Origin: an uncultured Alphaproteobacteria bacterium
GTDB lineage: Bacteria; Pseudomonadota; Alphaproteobacteria; Micavibrionales; Micavibrionaceae
Length of the DNA: 10,743 nt
Direction of reading: 5' to 3'
Assembly: GCA_946481105.1 (NCBI GenBank)
Contig: CAMLMM010000069.1
Span: forward strand, 1-10,743
This document shows, in pieces, positions 1-7,375 of the stretch. The notes under the pieces are model-generated. The model saw only the letters and a program-made list of their open reading frames with translations, did no database searches and was not told the origin of the DNA. Each line of letters opens with the position of its first letter. Within the stretch, counting starts at the first letter, position 1. The position numbers and the translations under genes are program-made.

Positions 1-53
1 CTATCGATCCCGCTCTTGTCAAACTCCTCTCCCTCTTCAAGGACAGGGTTTAA
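1..53 (+). CDS. C-terminal end of an unidentified protein (partial)
   Basis: Reading from base 3 gives about 16 codons ending in TAA at 51-53, with the peptide IDPALVKLLSLFKDRV. Its amphipathic, Leu/Lys-rich character looks like a genuine protein C-terminus. The gene starts left of the window, so neither product nor family can be named. It lies in a different frame from the permease that follows. If it is real, the permease reading frame cannot plausibly begin at the TTG codon at base 16, which would overlap this gene. The call rests only on protein-like composition and a sensible distance (61 bases) to the next start. Confidence 0.4.
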   Translation, partial: IDPALVKLLSLFKDRV

Positions 54-114
54 GCAAAATCGTGCTTTTCTGGCGGCACTGGAACTGCTGCTGTTTAACT
101 TTTGTTTGTGCAAA

Positions 115-1392
115 ATGGCACAATTAAAAAGATCTTTAACGTTATTGCAGTTGGTGTTTTATGGCGTCGGAACAATAGTCGGCGCAGGCATATACTCTGT
201 AATTGGGGCGGCAGCCGGGGAAGCAGGACTGCACCTATGGATCAGTTTTGTCCTTGCCGGTATATCCGCGTTTTTGACAGTGCTTTCGTATGCTGAGCTG
301 GCATCTGCCAATGAAAAGGCCGGAGCAGAATATCAGTTTATGCGGAAGGCGTTTCCCCAATGGAATTTTATATCTTTTATGGCGGGTTATCTGATTGCAC
401 TGAATGCCGCGGCTACGTCCGCCACCGTTGCCATAGCTTTTGCCGGATATTTGAACGTATTCTTTCCAGCCCCTCACCTGATAACGGCTTTTTTACTTCT
501 GGCGCTTTGCACACTTATTAATATCGCAGGCATCCGGCAATCCACCTTTGTCAGCATTACTTTAATCTGCATAGAGGTATTAGGCCTGATCCTTTTAATA
601 TGGGCCGGATTCACCGAAGGGGACGTCAGCGTCTCTTTCAGCAAAATGCCATCCTGGAATGATTCGGCGAATATCGCTACCGCGACGGCGCTTATTTTTT
701 TCATCTATATAGGCTTTGAGGATGTCGCCAATCTGTCTGAAGAATCTATTGACCCTAAAAAGAACATTCCGCGCGCGCTGTTAATTAGCGTGGCGATTAC
801 ATCCACTTTGTATGTACTCGTAGCCTTTGCGGCACTGGGGCTTGCTGATCCTGTAGCGCTATCCAAGAGCGCATCTCCTTTGACAACGGCCGCCGCGCAG
901 GCAGAACCATGGATGGGTCAAACACTGGCGGTTGCTGCATTATTCGCCACGTCCAGCACAGCCCTGATCTCCTTAATCAGCATCAGCCGCCTGTTATTTG
1001 GAATGGCACGCGAAGGTGATATGCCGAAGTTTCTGAGCCAGACATTAAGCAAGCGCCAGACACCATGGCTTGCGGGACTTGTTCTCTTTGGGGCTGCTTG
1101 CCTGCTATTACCACTAGGTGAAGTAAAAATCGTTGCGGGTGTTTCTTCCTTTGGCGTTCTTCTGGTTTTCTTGGCTGTTCATGCTGCTTTGATACGTCTC
1201 CGCTATCGGCAATCAGAAACACAGCCTGAATTCAGAATTCCTCTTACAATCGGACGCCTGCCGCTCCTTCCTGTTCTGGGCGTTATAGTCACGTGCTTTC
1301 TTCTCACCCGCTTTGACCTTGTTGTTTACTTGGTCGGTTTCGGCGCTATCGCTTTCGGCGGCGCAGTCTATCTTATTAAGAACAAGGTTTAA
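115..1392 (+). CDS. APC-family amino acid permease
   Basis: This is a 425-residue, very hydrophobic protein with about 12 predicted membrane segments, the usual size for amino acid-polyamine-organocation (APC) transporters of the inner membrane. Segment 1 carries the substrate-binding glycine motif GTIVGAGIY (residues 19-27). Residues 195-220 contain the family signature FFIYIGFEDVANLSEE followed by a Pro/Lys/Asn loop and IPRAL, as in cationic-amino-acid-transporter-like members. A conserved RLLFGMAREGDMP stretch lies at about 292-304. The substrate cannot be read from the sequence. The ATG at 115 is preferred because MAQLKRSLTL begins where family members begin. The open frame extends upstream to a TTG at 16, but that extension is unlike the family and overlaps the preceding gene's end. 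No clear Shine-Dalgarno sequence precedes 115; a TTG at 106 is the nearest alternative. The 3' end overlaps the convergent Mth938 gene by 17 bases. Confidence 0.9.
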   Translation: MAQLKRSLTLLQLVFYGVGTIVGAGIYSVIGAAAGEAGLHLWISFVLAGISAFLTVLSYAELASANEKAGAEYQFMRKAFPQWNFISFMAGYLIALNAAATSATVAIAFAGYLNVFFPAPHLITAFLLLALCTLINIAGIRQSTFVSITLICIEVLGLILLIWAGFTEGDVSVSFSKMPSWNDSANIATATALIFFIYIGFEDVANLSEESIDPKKNIPRALLISVAITSTLYVLVAFAALGLADPVALSKSASPLTTAAAQAEPWMGQTLAVAALFATSSTALISLISISRLLFGMAREGDMPKFLSQTLSKRQTPWLAGLVLFGAACLLLPLGEVKIVAGVSSFGVLLVFLAVHAALIRLRYRQSETQPEFRIPLTIGRLPLLPVLGVIVTCFLLTRFDLVVYLVGFGAIAFGGAVYLIKNKV

Positions 1393-1750
1393 GCGCGGCG
1401 GCGATTAATCGTCCTTCAGACATCAGGACATTATAGGTACGGCAAGCGGCCGGGGTATCCATAGCCTCCACCGAAAAACCAAGCCCGGCATAAACAGACC
1501 GTTGCAAAGGTGTCAGAACAGAAAACCTGTCCCCTGCGCCTATCAGAAGAACATCAATTTTACCTGATAAAGCACGTATATCGTCTGTAAGTTCAAACGG
1601 ATTAGCCGGATCGGTCAAATTCCACACCGCCACATGATCTGGCGTAATAAGAATAGGTGACTCAAAAACATCGCCATTCACCCGAAACCCACCTGCCCGG
1701 TAAGACTGAATCACCTTCTGGCCAGGAATGATTTGCGGGGTTATGTCCAT
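1376..1750 (-). CDS. Mth938-like (DUF498) domain protein
   Basis: This 124-residue soluble protein consists of a single Mth938-like domain, the family that includes mitochondrial complex I assembly factor NDUFAF3. Recognisable blocks are IQSYRAGGFRVNG (14-26), a central strand-turn VLLIGAGDR (67-75), and VEAMDTPAACRTYNVLMSEGR (94-114). The biochemical role of bacterial members is not established. A role in assembling membrane complexes is only an analogy with the mitochondrial relative. The gene is last in the yajC-secD-secF operon. Only three bases separate it from the secF stop, and it has no strong ribosome site of its own, so translation is probably coupled to secF. Its last five codons plus stop lie inside the permease 3' end on the opposite strand. 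Confidence 0.88.
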   Translation of the reverse strand: MDITPQIIPGQKVIQSYRAGGFRVNGDVFESPILITPDHVAVWNLTDPANPFELTDDIRALSGKIDVLLIGAGDRFSVLTPLQRSVYAGLGFSVEAMDTPAACRTYNVLMSEGRLIAAALKPCS

Positions 1751-1753
1751 ATT

Positions 1754-2689
1754 TTATTCGTCGCCAGTCGATTCTTCACGCTTGCTGTCATTCGGAAATG
1801 GCAAATACAGCAAGGATGACGATGAAACATAAATAGCTGAATACGTACCCACCAATGTTCCAAAAATCAGGGCATTGGCAAAATCACGGATAACCTCGCC
1901 GCCGAACAGCCAGAGCGCGACCAGTGAAAGCAGCATGGAAGTCGCCGTCTTAATGGTGCGCGACAAGGTCTGGTTCACGGACATGTTAATGATGTCTTTC
2001 ATCGGCATTTTTTTGTATTTGCGGCGATTCTCGCGCACACGGTCGAACACGATGACGGTCTCATTCGTCGAATAACCTGCCACCAGCAGGACTGCGGCCA
2101 GCGTTCCCAGATCGAAATGCATCCACAAAAGGGAAAACAGGCCAATGACAGCCGTCGTATCATGCACCAGCGACAAGATTGCGGCCACACCGTACTGCCA
2201 TTCAAACCGGTACCAGATATAGGCCATGATCCCGACAATGGTCAGCAGGAAAGCCACAACACCGGATTTCTTAAGTTCGTCGCCAACCTGCGGTCCAACA
2301 TATTCACTGCGGCGATATTCAACCTTCTCTGTACCAAACTCCGTATCCAGCACAGCTTTGATTTTGCCAATCGCGGCCTTCTGCGCATCCTCCCCGCCCT
2401 TTTGTTCCGGCACGCGTATCATCAGGTTAGTCGGTGTGCCAAATTCCTGGATAACAACATCGCCCAGCCCCAGGGTATTAAGATCTGCTCTCATTTTTTG
2501 CAGGTCCGGTGCCGCAGGCGTTTCGATCTCCATCATAATGCCGCCGGTGAAATCAATCCCGAAATTCAGCCCTTTGAATGACAAAAGGGCAACGGAACCC
2601 AAAATCATGACGGCGGTGACGAAGAAAGCGAAGTAACGCTTGCCGACAAAATCAAAATTAGGCTGACGCGAGAACGTAAGAAAACTCAT
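1754..2689 (-). CDS. secF: Protein translocase subunit SecF
   Basis: SecF is the smaller RND-like partner of SecD. The SecDF complex uses the proton-motive force to help pull preproteins out of the SecYEG channel on the periplasmic side. The 311-residue length is typical. Residues about 19-37 form the first membrane segment, followed by the SecF signature FKGLNFGIDFTGG (38-50). A periplasmic domain follows, then VGPQVGDELKKSG (131-143) before the second segment. GYSTNETVIVFDRVRENRR (205-223) is the conserved region of the fourth segment, and further hydrophobic segments run to about 297. The start at 2689 is supported by AGGAA, overlapping the secD stop, eight bases upstream. The gap after secD is 11 bases. 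Separate secD and secF genes, as here, differ from the fused secDF of some Firmicutes. Confidence 0.97.
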   Translation of the reverse strand: MSFLTFSRQPNFDFVGKRYFAFFVTAVMILGSVALLSFKGLNFGIDFTGGIMMEIETPAAPDLQKMRADLNTLGLGDVVIQEFGTPTNLMIRVPEQKGGEDAQKAAIGKIKAVLDTEFGTEKVEYRRSEYVGPQVGDELKKSGVVAFLLTIVGIMAYIWYRFEWQYGVAAILSLVHDTTAVIGLFSLLWMHFDLGTLAAVLLVAGYSTNETVIVFDRVRENRRKYKKMPMKDIINMSVNQTLSRTIKTATSMLLSLVALWLFGGEVIRDFANALIFGTLVGTYSAIYVSSSSLLYLPFPNDSKREESTGDE

Positions 2690-2700
2690 GATATTTATTC

Positions 2701-4245
2701 CTATATCGGCAGTGCTTTGGGCTTTTTGATCTGCAGCCAGATAACCAGCATCAAACGGGTAAGCATAATGGCGCAGAACATGGAGGTAACAATCCCGATA
2801 GCCATAGTCACGGCAAACCCCTTAATTGGGCCGGTACCAATGGAATACAGGATAACGCCTGAGATCAAGCTGGTGAGGTTGGCATCGACAATCGATGCCA
2901 TGGCGCGTTCATAACCAGCATCAACAGCGGCCAGAATGGACTTGCCACTGCGCACCTCTTCACGAATGCGTTCAAAAATCAGGACGTTGGCGTCAACGGC
3001 AATTCCCATGGTCAGAATAATACCCGCAATACCCGGCAGTGTCAGCGTCGCCTGCATCATCCCCAGCAGCGCCATAATCATAACCATATTGATGAACAGG
3101 GCCACGCTCGCAAAGACGCCAAACAGACGGTAGGACAGCACAATAAACGTGACGATCAGGCCAAACGCCACGAGCGCCGCGATTTTCCCGGCATCGACCG
3201 AATCCTGACCGAGCGATGGCCCCACCGAACGCTCCTCCACTACCGTCATGGTGGTTGGCAAAGCACCCGCGCGCAGCAATACGGCCAGATCGGCGCTTTC
3301 CTGAACAGTAAAGCTGCCGGAAATCACCGCGTTCCCGCCACATATAGGTTCATTAATACGCGGCGCGGTAATGACTTCGTTATCCAGCACGACCGCAAAA
3401 GGTTTCCCGACATTGTCATGAGTCACTTCACAGAAGCGGCGCGCGCCAATGGCGTTTAAACGGAAGCTGACGACAGGCGCGCCTTCCTGAAAGTCGGGAT
3501 GCGCATTATCCAGCATATCACCCGTCAGCAGTGGGCGGCGGTTAATCGGAATAATCTGCGCCGGGTCATCATGCATCGGCACGTTGCGCGCAGAAGGGTC
3601 ATTTTCACTCATGCTGACCAGATGAAACGTCAGTTTAGCGGTTTTGCCCAATAATTTCTTCACATGCTCCGGGTCATTAATACCGGGCAATTGCACCAGA
3701 ATGCGGTCATCGCCCTGGCGCTGGATAACAGGTTCTTTAGTCCCTGACTCATTAACACGGCGGCTGACGATTTCAATCGACTGCGCCATCGTCTGGTCAC
3801 GAATATCTTTCAGGCCTTTGTCATCATAGACGCCTTCGATTACCCGCCCGTTGTTGTTAACGACCAGTCCCGTGTCGGCGCGCCGCACGATTTTGCGCGC
3901 GTCCTCAATCTTATCGTCAGACGTTACTTCGACCTTGACGCCATTGGGAATGCTGGAAACCAAAGTGAATTCGATTTTCTCTTTCCGCAAATCGGTACGA
4001 ATAGATGTTGCCGCATCTTCCACGCGCTGCTTGACTACACCGTTTATATCGGCCTGCAGGAGCAGATGCGACCCACCTTGCAGATCAAGCCCCAGACTGA
4101 CAGACTTGGTCGGCATCCAGGCTGGCAGATTTTGCGCCAGCCAGTCACGACCGCTACTGCCGATAAAATTTGGCGCACAATACGCAAAGGCCAAAACAAT
4201 AGTAATGAAAACGAGAACACGCTTCCATGTCGGAACATACATCAT
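2701..4245 (-). CDS. secD: Protein translocase subunit SecD
   Basis: SecD is the large subunit of the SecDF proton-driven export factor in the inner membrane. The 514-residue protein has an N-terminal membrane segment (about 9-27), then the signature SLGLDLQGGSHLLLQAD (about 50-66). A large periplasmic region follows, including GDDRILVQLPGIND (about 177-190). LLRAGALPTTMTVVEERSVG (about 321-340) marks the end of that region. The C-terminal five-segment bundle carries GIAVDANVLIFERIREE (about 413-429), whose Asp residue is implicated in proton transfer in characterised homologues. The ATG start overlaps the yajC stop as ATGA, indicating translational coupling. A second Met directly follows the first, so the start is uncertain by one codon. 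Confidence 0.97.
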   Translation of the reverse strand: MMYVPTWKRVLVFITIVLAFAYCAPNFIGSSGRDWLAQNLPAWMPTKSVSLGLDLQGGSHLLLQADINGVVKQRVEDAATSIRTDLRKEKIEFTLVSSIPNGVKVEVTSDDKIEDARKIVRRADTGLVVNNNGRVIEGVYDDKGLKDIRDQTMAQSIEIVSRRVNESGTKEPVIQRQGDDRILVQLPGINDPEHVKKLLGKTAKLTFHLVSMSENDPSARNVPMHDDPAQIIPINRRPLLTGDMLDNAHPDFQEGAPVVSFRLNAIGARRFCEVTHDNVGKPFAVVLDNEVITAPRINEPICGGNAVISGSFTVQESADLAVLLRAGALPTTMTVVEERSVGPSLGQDSVDAGKIAALVAFGLIVTFIVLSYRLFGVFASVALFINMVMIMALLGMMQATLTLPGIAGIILTMGIAVDANVLIFERIREEVRSGKSILAAVDAGYERAMASIVDANLTSLISGVILYSIGTGPIKGFAVTMAIGIVTSMFCAIMLTRLMLVIWLQIKKPKALPI

Positions 4246-4661
4246 TTCGTGGATTTATCCTTTTTGGATTTTGCCGTGTCATTCGCAGGTGACGCGCTTG
4301 TCTCTTCATACGCGCCAATAATATAAGACCGCATCACTGTCATTTTGACATTCCCACCGAAATCAATAATGACTTCATTTGGTGTCACCACTTTATCAAT
4401 TACACCAACCAGACCGCCCTGGGTGACCACCTTGGACCCTTTGTCCATTTTATTGATCATCTCCGTGTGTTCTTTAAAGCGCTTTTGCTGTGGACGGATA
4501 AGCAAAAGGTAAAAGAGAACGGCCAGCACCAGCACCATGCCAATATTCATAAGAAAGGCATCATTTGCCGGTGGCATAGGCGCGTCTGCAGGCGTTGCTG
4601 TGGAAACTGCTGCACTCGTTTCAGCCGGAGCTTCGGCGGCAAAAGCGTTGGAGATAAACAT
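4242..4661 (-). CDS. yajC: Sec translocase accessory subunit YajC
   Basis: YajC is a small single-span inner-membrane protein that co-purifies with SecDF and SecYEG. This one has 139 residues, somewhat longer than the enterobacterial form because of an Ala/Pro/Thr-rich N-terminal stretch (about 7-33) and a Lys-rich tail. The membrane segment lies at about 38-55 and is followed directly by the hallmark RPQQKR (56-61). Next come GSKVVTQGGLVGVIDKV (75-91) and a conserved beta segment with VIIDFGG (97-103). AAAGGA seven bases before the ATG is a good ribosome site. It is first in the yajC-secD-secF-Mth938 operon, with a candidate promoter just upstream that overlaps the divergent promoter region of the neighbouring lipoprotein gene. 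Confidence 0.95.
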   Translation of the reverse strand: MFISNAFAAEAPAETSAAVSTATPADAPMPPANDAFLMNIGMVLVLAVLFYLLLIRPQQKRFKEHTEMINKMDKGSKVVTQGGLVGVIDKVVTPNEVIIDFGGNVKMTVMRSYIIGAYEETSASPANDTAKSKKDKSTK

Positions 4662-4713
4662 GTCTTATCCTTTTCTTATTTTTTTGCGTATAATATATTT
4701 GTAAGTGTGCTGA

Positions 4714-4741
4714 ACTATACTTTCCGGTCAGCGAAAGGCAA
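4714..4741 (-). promoter_or_regulatory. Candidate promoter of the yajC-secDF operon
   Basis: Reading the minus strand, TTGCCT (4741-4736) and TATAGT (4719-4714) are separated by 16 bases. They match the sigma-70 consensus at 4 and 5 of 6 positions. Transcription would start near 4707, leaving about 45 bases before the yajC ATG. The -10 box overlaps the opposite-strand TATACT. The call rests on consensus matching only. Confidence 0.4.
4716..4721 (+). promoter_or_regulatory. Candidate -10 box for the exported-protein gene
   Basis: TATACT on the plus strand matches 5 of 6 sigma-70 -10 positions. It would place the transcript start near 4728, about 18 bases before the ATG at 4746, just enough for the AAAGG ribosome site at 4735-4738. 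No good -35 hexamer is visible. A perfect TATAAT at 4689-4694 is an alternative, also without a good -35, and would give a leader of about 45 bases. Confidence 0.3.
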
Positions 4742-4745
4742 GAGG

Positions 4746-5618
4746 ATGAGTAAACTTAATACATATATTTTCATATTTATTTTGACGGGTTGCAGCATTC
4801 TGGCAACTACCCCTGCAAAAGCTGAAAAAGACGAAAAAGCTGAGAACACTCTTCATATTGACTGCACCTATTATGTGCCCGACCCAAAAGACAAGGAAAA
4901 ATACCATAAAGTCATCCAGTGGCCGATGGTGAACGCAGCCGAATGGGACAAGCTTCAAGGGGCATTGAATGTAGCCACCCCGATCGAAGGCCGCCCCAGA
5001 CTTGTGACCGATGGAAAAAATCCCGTCATTCATATTGTCCAGCGAAATGACGACCTGGTGACGGGCGAGGATATTTATATCTCGCCAAACAGTATCATTA
5101 AAATCAATAACGACCCATCCAACGCCTATGCGACAACGGATTATCGTTTTCGCTCTTTCCTGGAAAAAGAAATGAAACTGCACGCCGGCTTTGGCGACGG
5201 AACCGAGAAGCTGGATGTCACTAAACCTGGCATTGTCGTTCGTTATAACGCCAGTGGCGGCAGTATGGTTCAAAGTCCGCACTGGAACGTCAGCGAAGCC
5301 ATAGACATTGCCCCTTACATCGTCTTCGTCAAAAAAGCCGTCCGTTTGACGGAAAGCCAGGAGTTTGCCGAATCCCGCGACCCCAGTTACAAAGATCCGG
5401 ACACTTTTACTATCTATCTGAACGTCCCGAATGCACCGGCGCGTTACGTGACCGTTACTACCGAGGGGCATATGCGTATGACATCCGTTGTAAGCACACC
5501 CAGCAATTACCGCGACGATCTTGACCTTTTCACTTATTACAAAAAACAGGCGCAAGACGTGATTGAGGCCAAAAAGAACGCCGGCAATGTGACTGAGGAT
5601 AAAGGGATGGCCTTTTAA
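4746..5618 (+). CDS. Exported protein of unknown function, probable lipoprotein
   Basis: The family is not recognised. The 290-residue protein begins with a short basic N-terminus and a hydrophobic run (about 7-15) ending in LTGC, with Cys16. This fits a lipoprotein signal peptide, so the mature protein would be lipid-anchored. A type I cleavage after PAKA (23-26) is an alternative reading. The rest is soluble-looking and rich in charged and aromatic residues, with alternating segments suggesting beta structure (for example GIVVRYNASGGSMVQ at 162-176 and ARYVTVTTEG at 232-241). It ends in a Lys/Glu-rich helix (about 256-280). One other Cys (Cys40) is present. The ATG at 4746 is chosen because AAAGG lies just upstream and the signal peptide begins there. 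The open frame continues upstream only through yajC antisense sequence. The gene is divergent from yajC and convergent with the M23 gene, so it is probably transcribed alone. Confidence 0.8.
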   Translation: MSKLNTYIFIFILTGCSILATTPAKAEKDEKAENTLHIDCTYYVPDPKDKEKYHKVIQWPMVNAAEWDKLQGALNVATPIEGRPRLVTDGKNPVIHIVQRNDDLVTGEDIYISPNSIIKINNDPSNAYATTDYRFRSFLEKEMKLHAGFGDGTEKLDVTKPGIVVRYNASGGSMVQSPHWNVSEAIDIAPYIVFVKKAVRLTESQEFAESRDPSYKDPDTFTIYLNVPNAPARYVTVTTEGHMRMTSVVSTPSNYRDDLDLFTYYKKQAQDVIEAKKNAGNVTEDKGMAF

Positions 5619-5650
5619 AGCTCCACGAAACACATGGTTGCCGGAGTCGA

Positions 5651-6631
5651 TTAAAGATAGATTGACGGGTCAAGCGCCTGCTTGCCCTTGCGGATTTCAA
5701 AATGCACTTGCGGCGTATCAACATGTCCGGTTGATCCGGCTTTGCCAATAACCTGACCGCGTTTTACGGCATCGCCCTTTTTCACCAGAAGCTTTTCCAT
5801 GTGGGCATAGGCCGTCATAAATCCATCGCCGTGGCGGACCAAAATCAGATTTCCATACCCGTCAATATCATCCCCGGCATAAACGACCGTCCCGCTTTTG
5901 GATGCCACGACCGGGGCACCCCGCACTGCCTGAATATTTATGCCATCGTTATGCAGCCCGTTATTCTTGGGTCCGTACCCGGATAAAATTCTACCCGCCA
6001 CCGGACGCAAAAATCTTTCATTCTTCCCAGCCATGGTTTTTTGAGTCGTTGCGACAATAGCCGGCTCAGCCGGTGCCACAACAGATGGCGATGTTACAGG
6101 TGTAATATTCTGCCCTTGCGGCGGTAGTTCCACAACCTCAATTTTACTATTAACAGAGCGGGTTGCTGTAATCGGGGCTAATGGCTTTGTACTTGCCACC
6201 ACGATAGTCTCATCCGCGTATTGCGCAGGCAGTCGTATCACCTGCCCCTTCGTCAATCTATACGGCTTGGGGATTTTATTCAGGCGCACCAGCTCCGTTA
6301 CCGTTGTCCCGAACAATCGTGAAATGCTATATAAAGTATCTCTCGTATGTACCGTATAATTCCGCGGTGCCGGAATTTTCAAGCGCCCTCCGGCCTTCAG
6401 GTAATAAGGCGGGGATAAGTGATTAATCTCCAGCAAGTCACGTAATTCAACCTGATAGGCTTGCGATATCGCCCATGGCGTTTCCCCGGCACGCACGGTG
6501 TGTATACCCAGACTGCCCCCTCCGGCAGTGGCTCCATAACTATGAACAACGACATTATCCGGTTGTTGTTGACAGCCGGAAACAATCAGAAACGAGGCCA
6601 GGACCGGAAGCGTAGCCCTACTCCATTTCAT
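5651..6631 (-). CDS. LysM and degenerate M23 (LytM) domain lipoprotein, NlpD/DipM-like
   Basis: This 326-residue protein has a lipoprotein signal ending in VSGC (Cys20), so it should be membrane-anchored facing the periplasm. Two LysM peptidoglycan-binding repeats follow (about 43-87 and 91-134), then a Pro/Thr/Val-rich linker (about 145-205). The C-terminal M23 fold (about 208-323) contains the typical GYGNLILVRHGDGFMTAYAH core. The zinc site is not intact. The usual HxGxD block reads NDGIN (228-232), with Asn at both ligand positions and a His one place too early (His227). The usual HxH reads QVH (308-310). His277 is retained. By analogy with NlpD, EnvC and DipM it is probably not a hydrolase but an activator of peptidoglycan amidases in cell division. 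Its ATG overlaps the pcm stop as ATGA, so the two are co-translated, like the pcm-nlpD order of enterobacteria. Confidence 0.9.
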   Translation of the reverse strand: MKWSRATLPVLASFLIVSGCQQQPDNVVVHSYGATAGGGSLGIHTVRAGETPWAISQAYQVELRDLLEINHLSPPYYLKAGGRLKIPAPRNYTVHTRDTLYSISRLFGTTVTELVRLNKIPKPYRLTKGQVIRLPAQYADETIVVASTKPLAPITATRSVNSKIEVVELPPQGQNITPVTSPSVVAPAEPAIVATTQKTMAGKNERFLRPVAGRILSGYGPKNNGLHNDGINIQAVRGAPVVASKSGTVVYAGDDIDGYGNLILVRHGDGFMTAYAHMEKLLVKKGDAVKRGQVIGKAGSTGHVDTPQVHFEIRKGKQALDPSIYL

Positions 6632-7311
6632 GCCGTCATTTCCTCAAGATCATGTTGGGAATAACTATTATTACGGGGAACATCCGGCAGCAACGGCACA
6701 AACCTGACCGGCAATAATTCCTGAATGGCAAAGACCTCTTCCGATTCCTTGCGGTAGATTTTCAAAGTCTGGTTCGTATTGATATTTCCGACGGGGATGA
6801 TCATACGTCCCCCGACCTTCAACTGGGCCAAAAGCGCAACTGGCGGCGTATCGATGGCAGCCGTCACCATGATACGGTCAAAACTGTTCCCGCCAGGCCA
6901 GCCTTTCATGCCATCCCCCGCCAGTGTTGTGATATTCCGCAGCTTTAACTCCTCAAAACGACGCTCCGCCAGTTCCAGAAGCGGTTTATGACGTTCGATT
7001 GTATAGACCCGGCGGCACAGGCGCGCCAGAACTGCGGCCTGATACCCTGACCCCGTGCCGATTTCCAGCACACTATGCGCCTTATCTATCTCCAGCATAT
7101 CGGTCATATAGGCCACGATATAGGGCTGGCTGATCGTTTGTCCCAATCCAATCGGCACCGCCTGGTCCTCATAGGCATGGGACTGAAACGCATGGGGCAC
7201 AAATATATCCCGGGGTGTCCGTTCCATAGCGCTCAGGATATCGGTATTGGTAATACCGGCCTGACGCAATTCGATAATCAGCCGGATTTTACGGCTATCT
7301 ATTTCGGACAT
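6628..7311 (-). CDS. pcm: Protein-L-isoaspartate O-methyltransferase
   Basis: The cytoplasmic enzyme transfers a methyl group from S-adenosylmethionine to the carboxyl of L-isoaspartyl residues, starting repair of age-damaged proteins. The 227-residue length is normal. Family blocks in order are IGLGQTISQPYIVAYM (54-69), the SAM-binding motif VLEIGTGSGYQAAVLA (81-96), VYTIER (102-107), GDGMKGWP (132-139), FDRIMVTAA (144-152), and the C-terminal VRFVPLL (202-208). The start at 7311 is chosen because residues RKIRLIIELRQAGI then fall at the usual place. The frame stays open up to 7407, but that part is Cys-rich and unlike the family. The ribosome site is weak (GAG upstream). It overlaps the downstream M23 gene by four bases. 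A gap of 111 bases separates it from the HAD gene. Confidence 0.95.
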   Translation of the reverse strand: MSEIDSRKIRLIIELRQAGITNTDILSAMERTPRDIFVPHAFQSHAYEDQAVPIGLGQTISQPYIVAYMTDMLEIDKAHSVLEIGTGSGYQAAVLARLCRRVYTIERHKPLLELAERRFEELKLRNITTLAGDGMKGWPGGNSFDRIMVTAAIDTPPVALLAQLKVGGRMIIPVGNINTNQTLKIYRKESEEVFAIQELLPVRFVPLLPDVPRNNSYSQHDLEEMTA

Positions 7312-7346
7312 GGGAAGCTCATATAATAAGAAAGAATGGTTCGCCC

Positions 7347-7375
7347 ATTTTTCCCTATTTACGAATGATTTGCAA
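7347..7375 (-). promoter_or_regulatory. Weak candidate promoter for pcm and the M23 gene
   Basis: On the minus strand, TTGCAA (7375-7370) and AAAAAT (7352-7347) are 17 bases apart, each matching 4 of 6 sigma-70 positions. It lies in the 111-base gap between the HAD gene and pcm, about 36 bases before the pcm start. No terminator is evident after the HAD gene, so read-through is also possible. Confidence 0.2.

Noticed and set aside
1402..1411. 10-base palindrome CGATTAATCG
   Set aside because: It lies inside the Mth938 coding region, has no T-tract, and is short enough to occur by chance.
4467..4745. Upstream extension of the exported-protein frame
   Set aside because: It runs antisense through yajC, encodes a Cys/His/Arg-rich stretch with no family character, and bypasses the ribosome site and signal peptide at 4746.
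4728..5633. 301-codon open frame on the minus strand covering the whole exported-protein gene
   Set aside because: The plus-strand frame has a signal peptide with lipobox and a good ribosome site. The minus frame has neither, and its Phe/Val/His/Gly-rich composition is typical of antisense translation.
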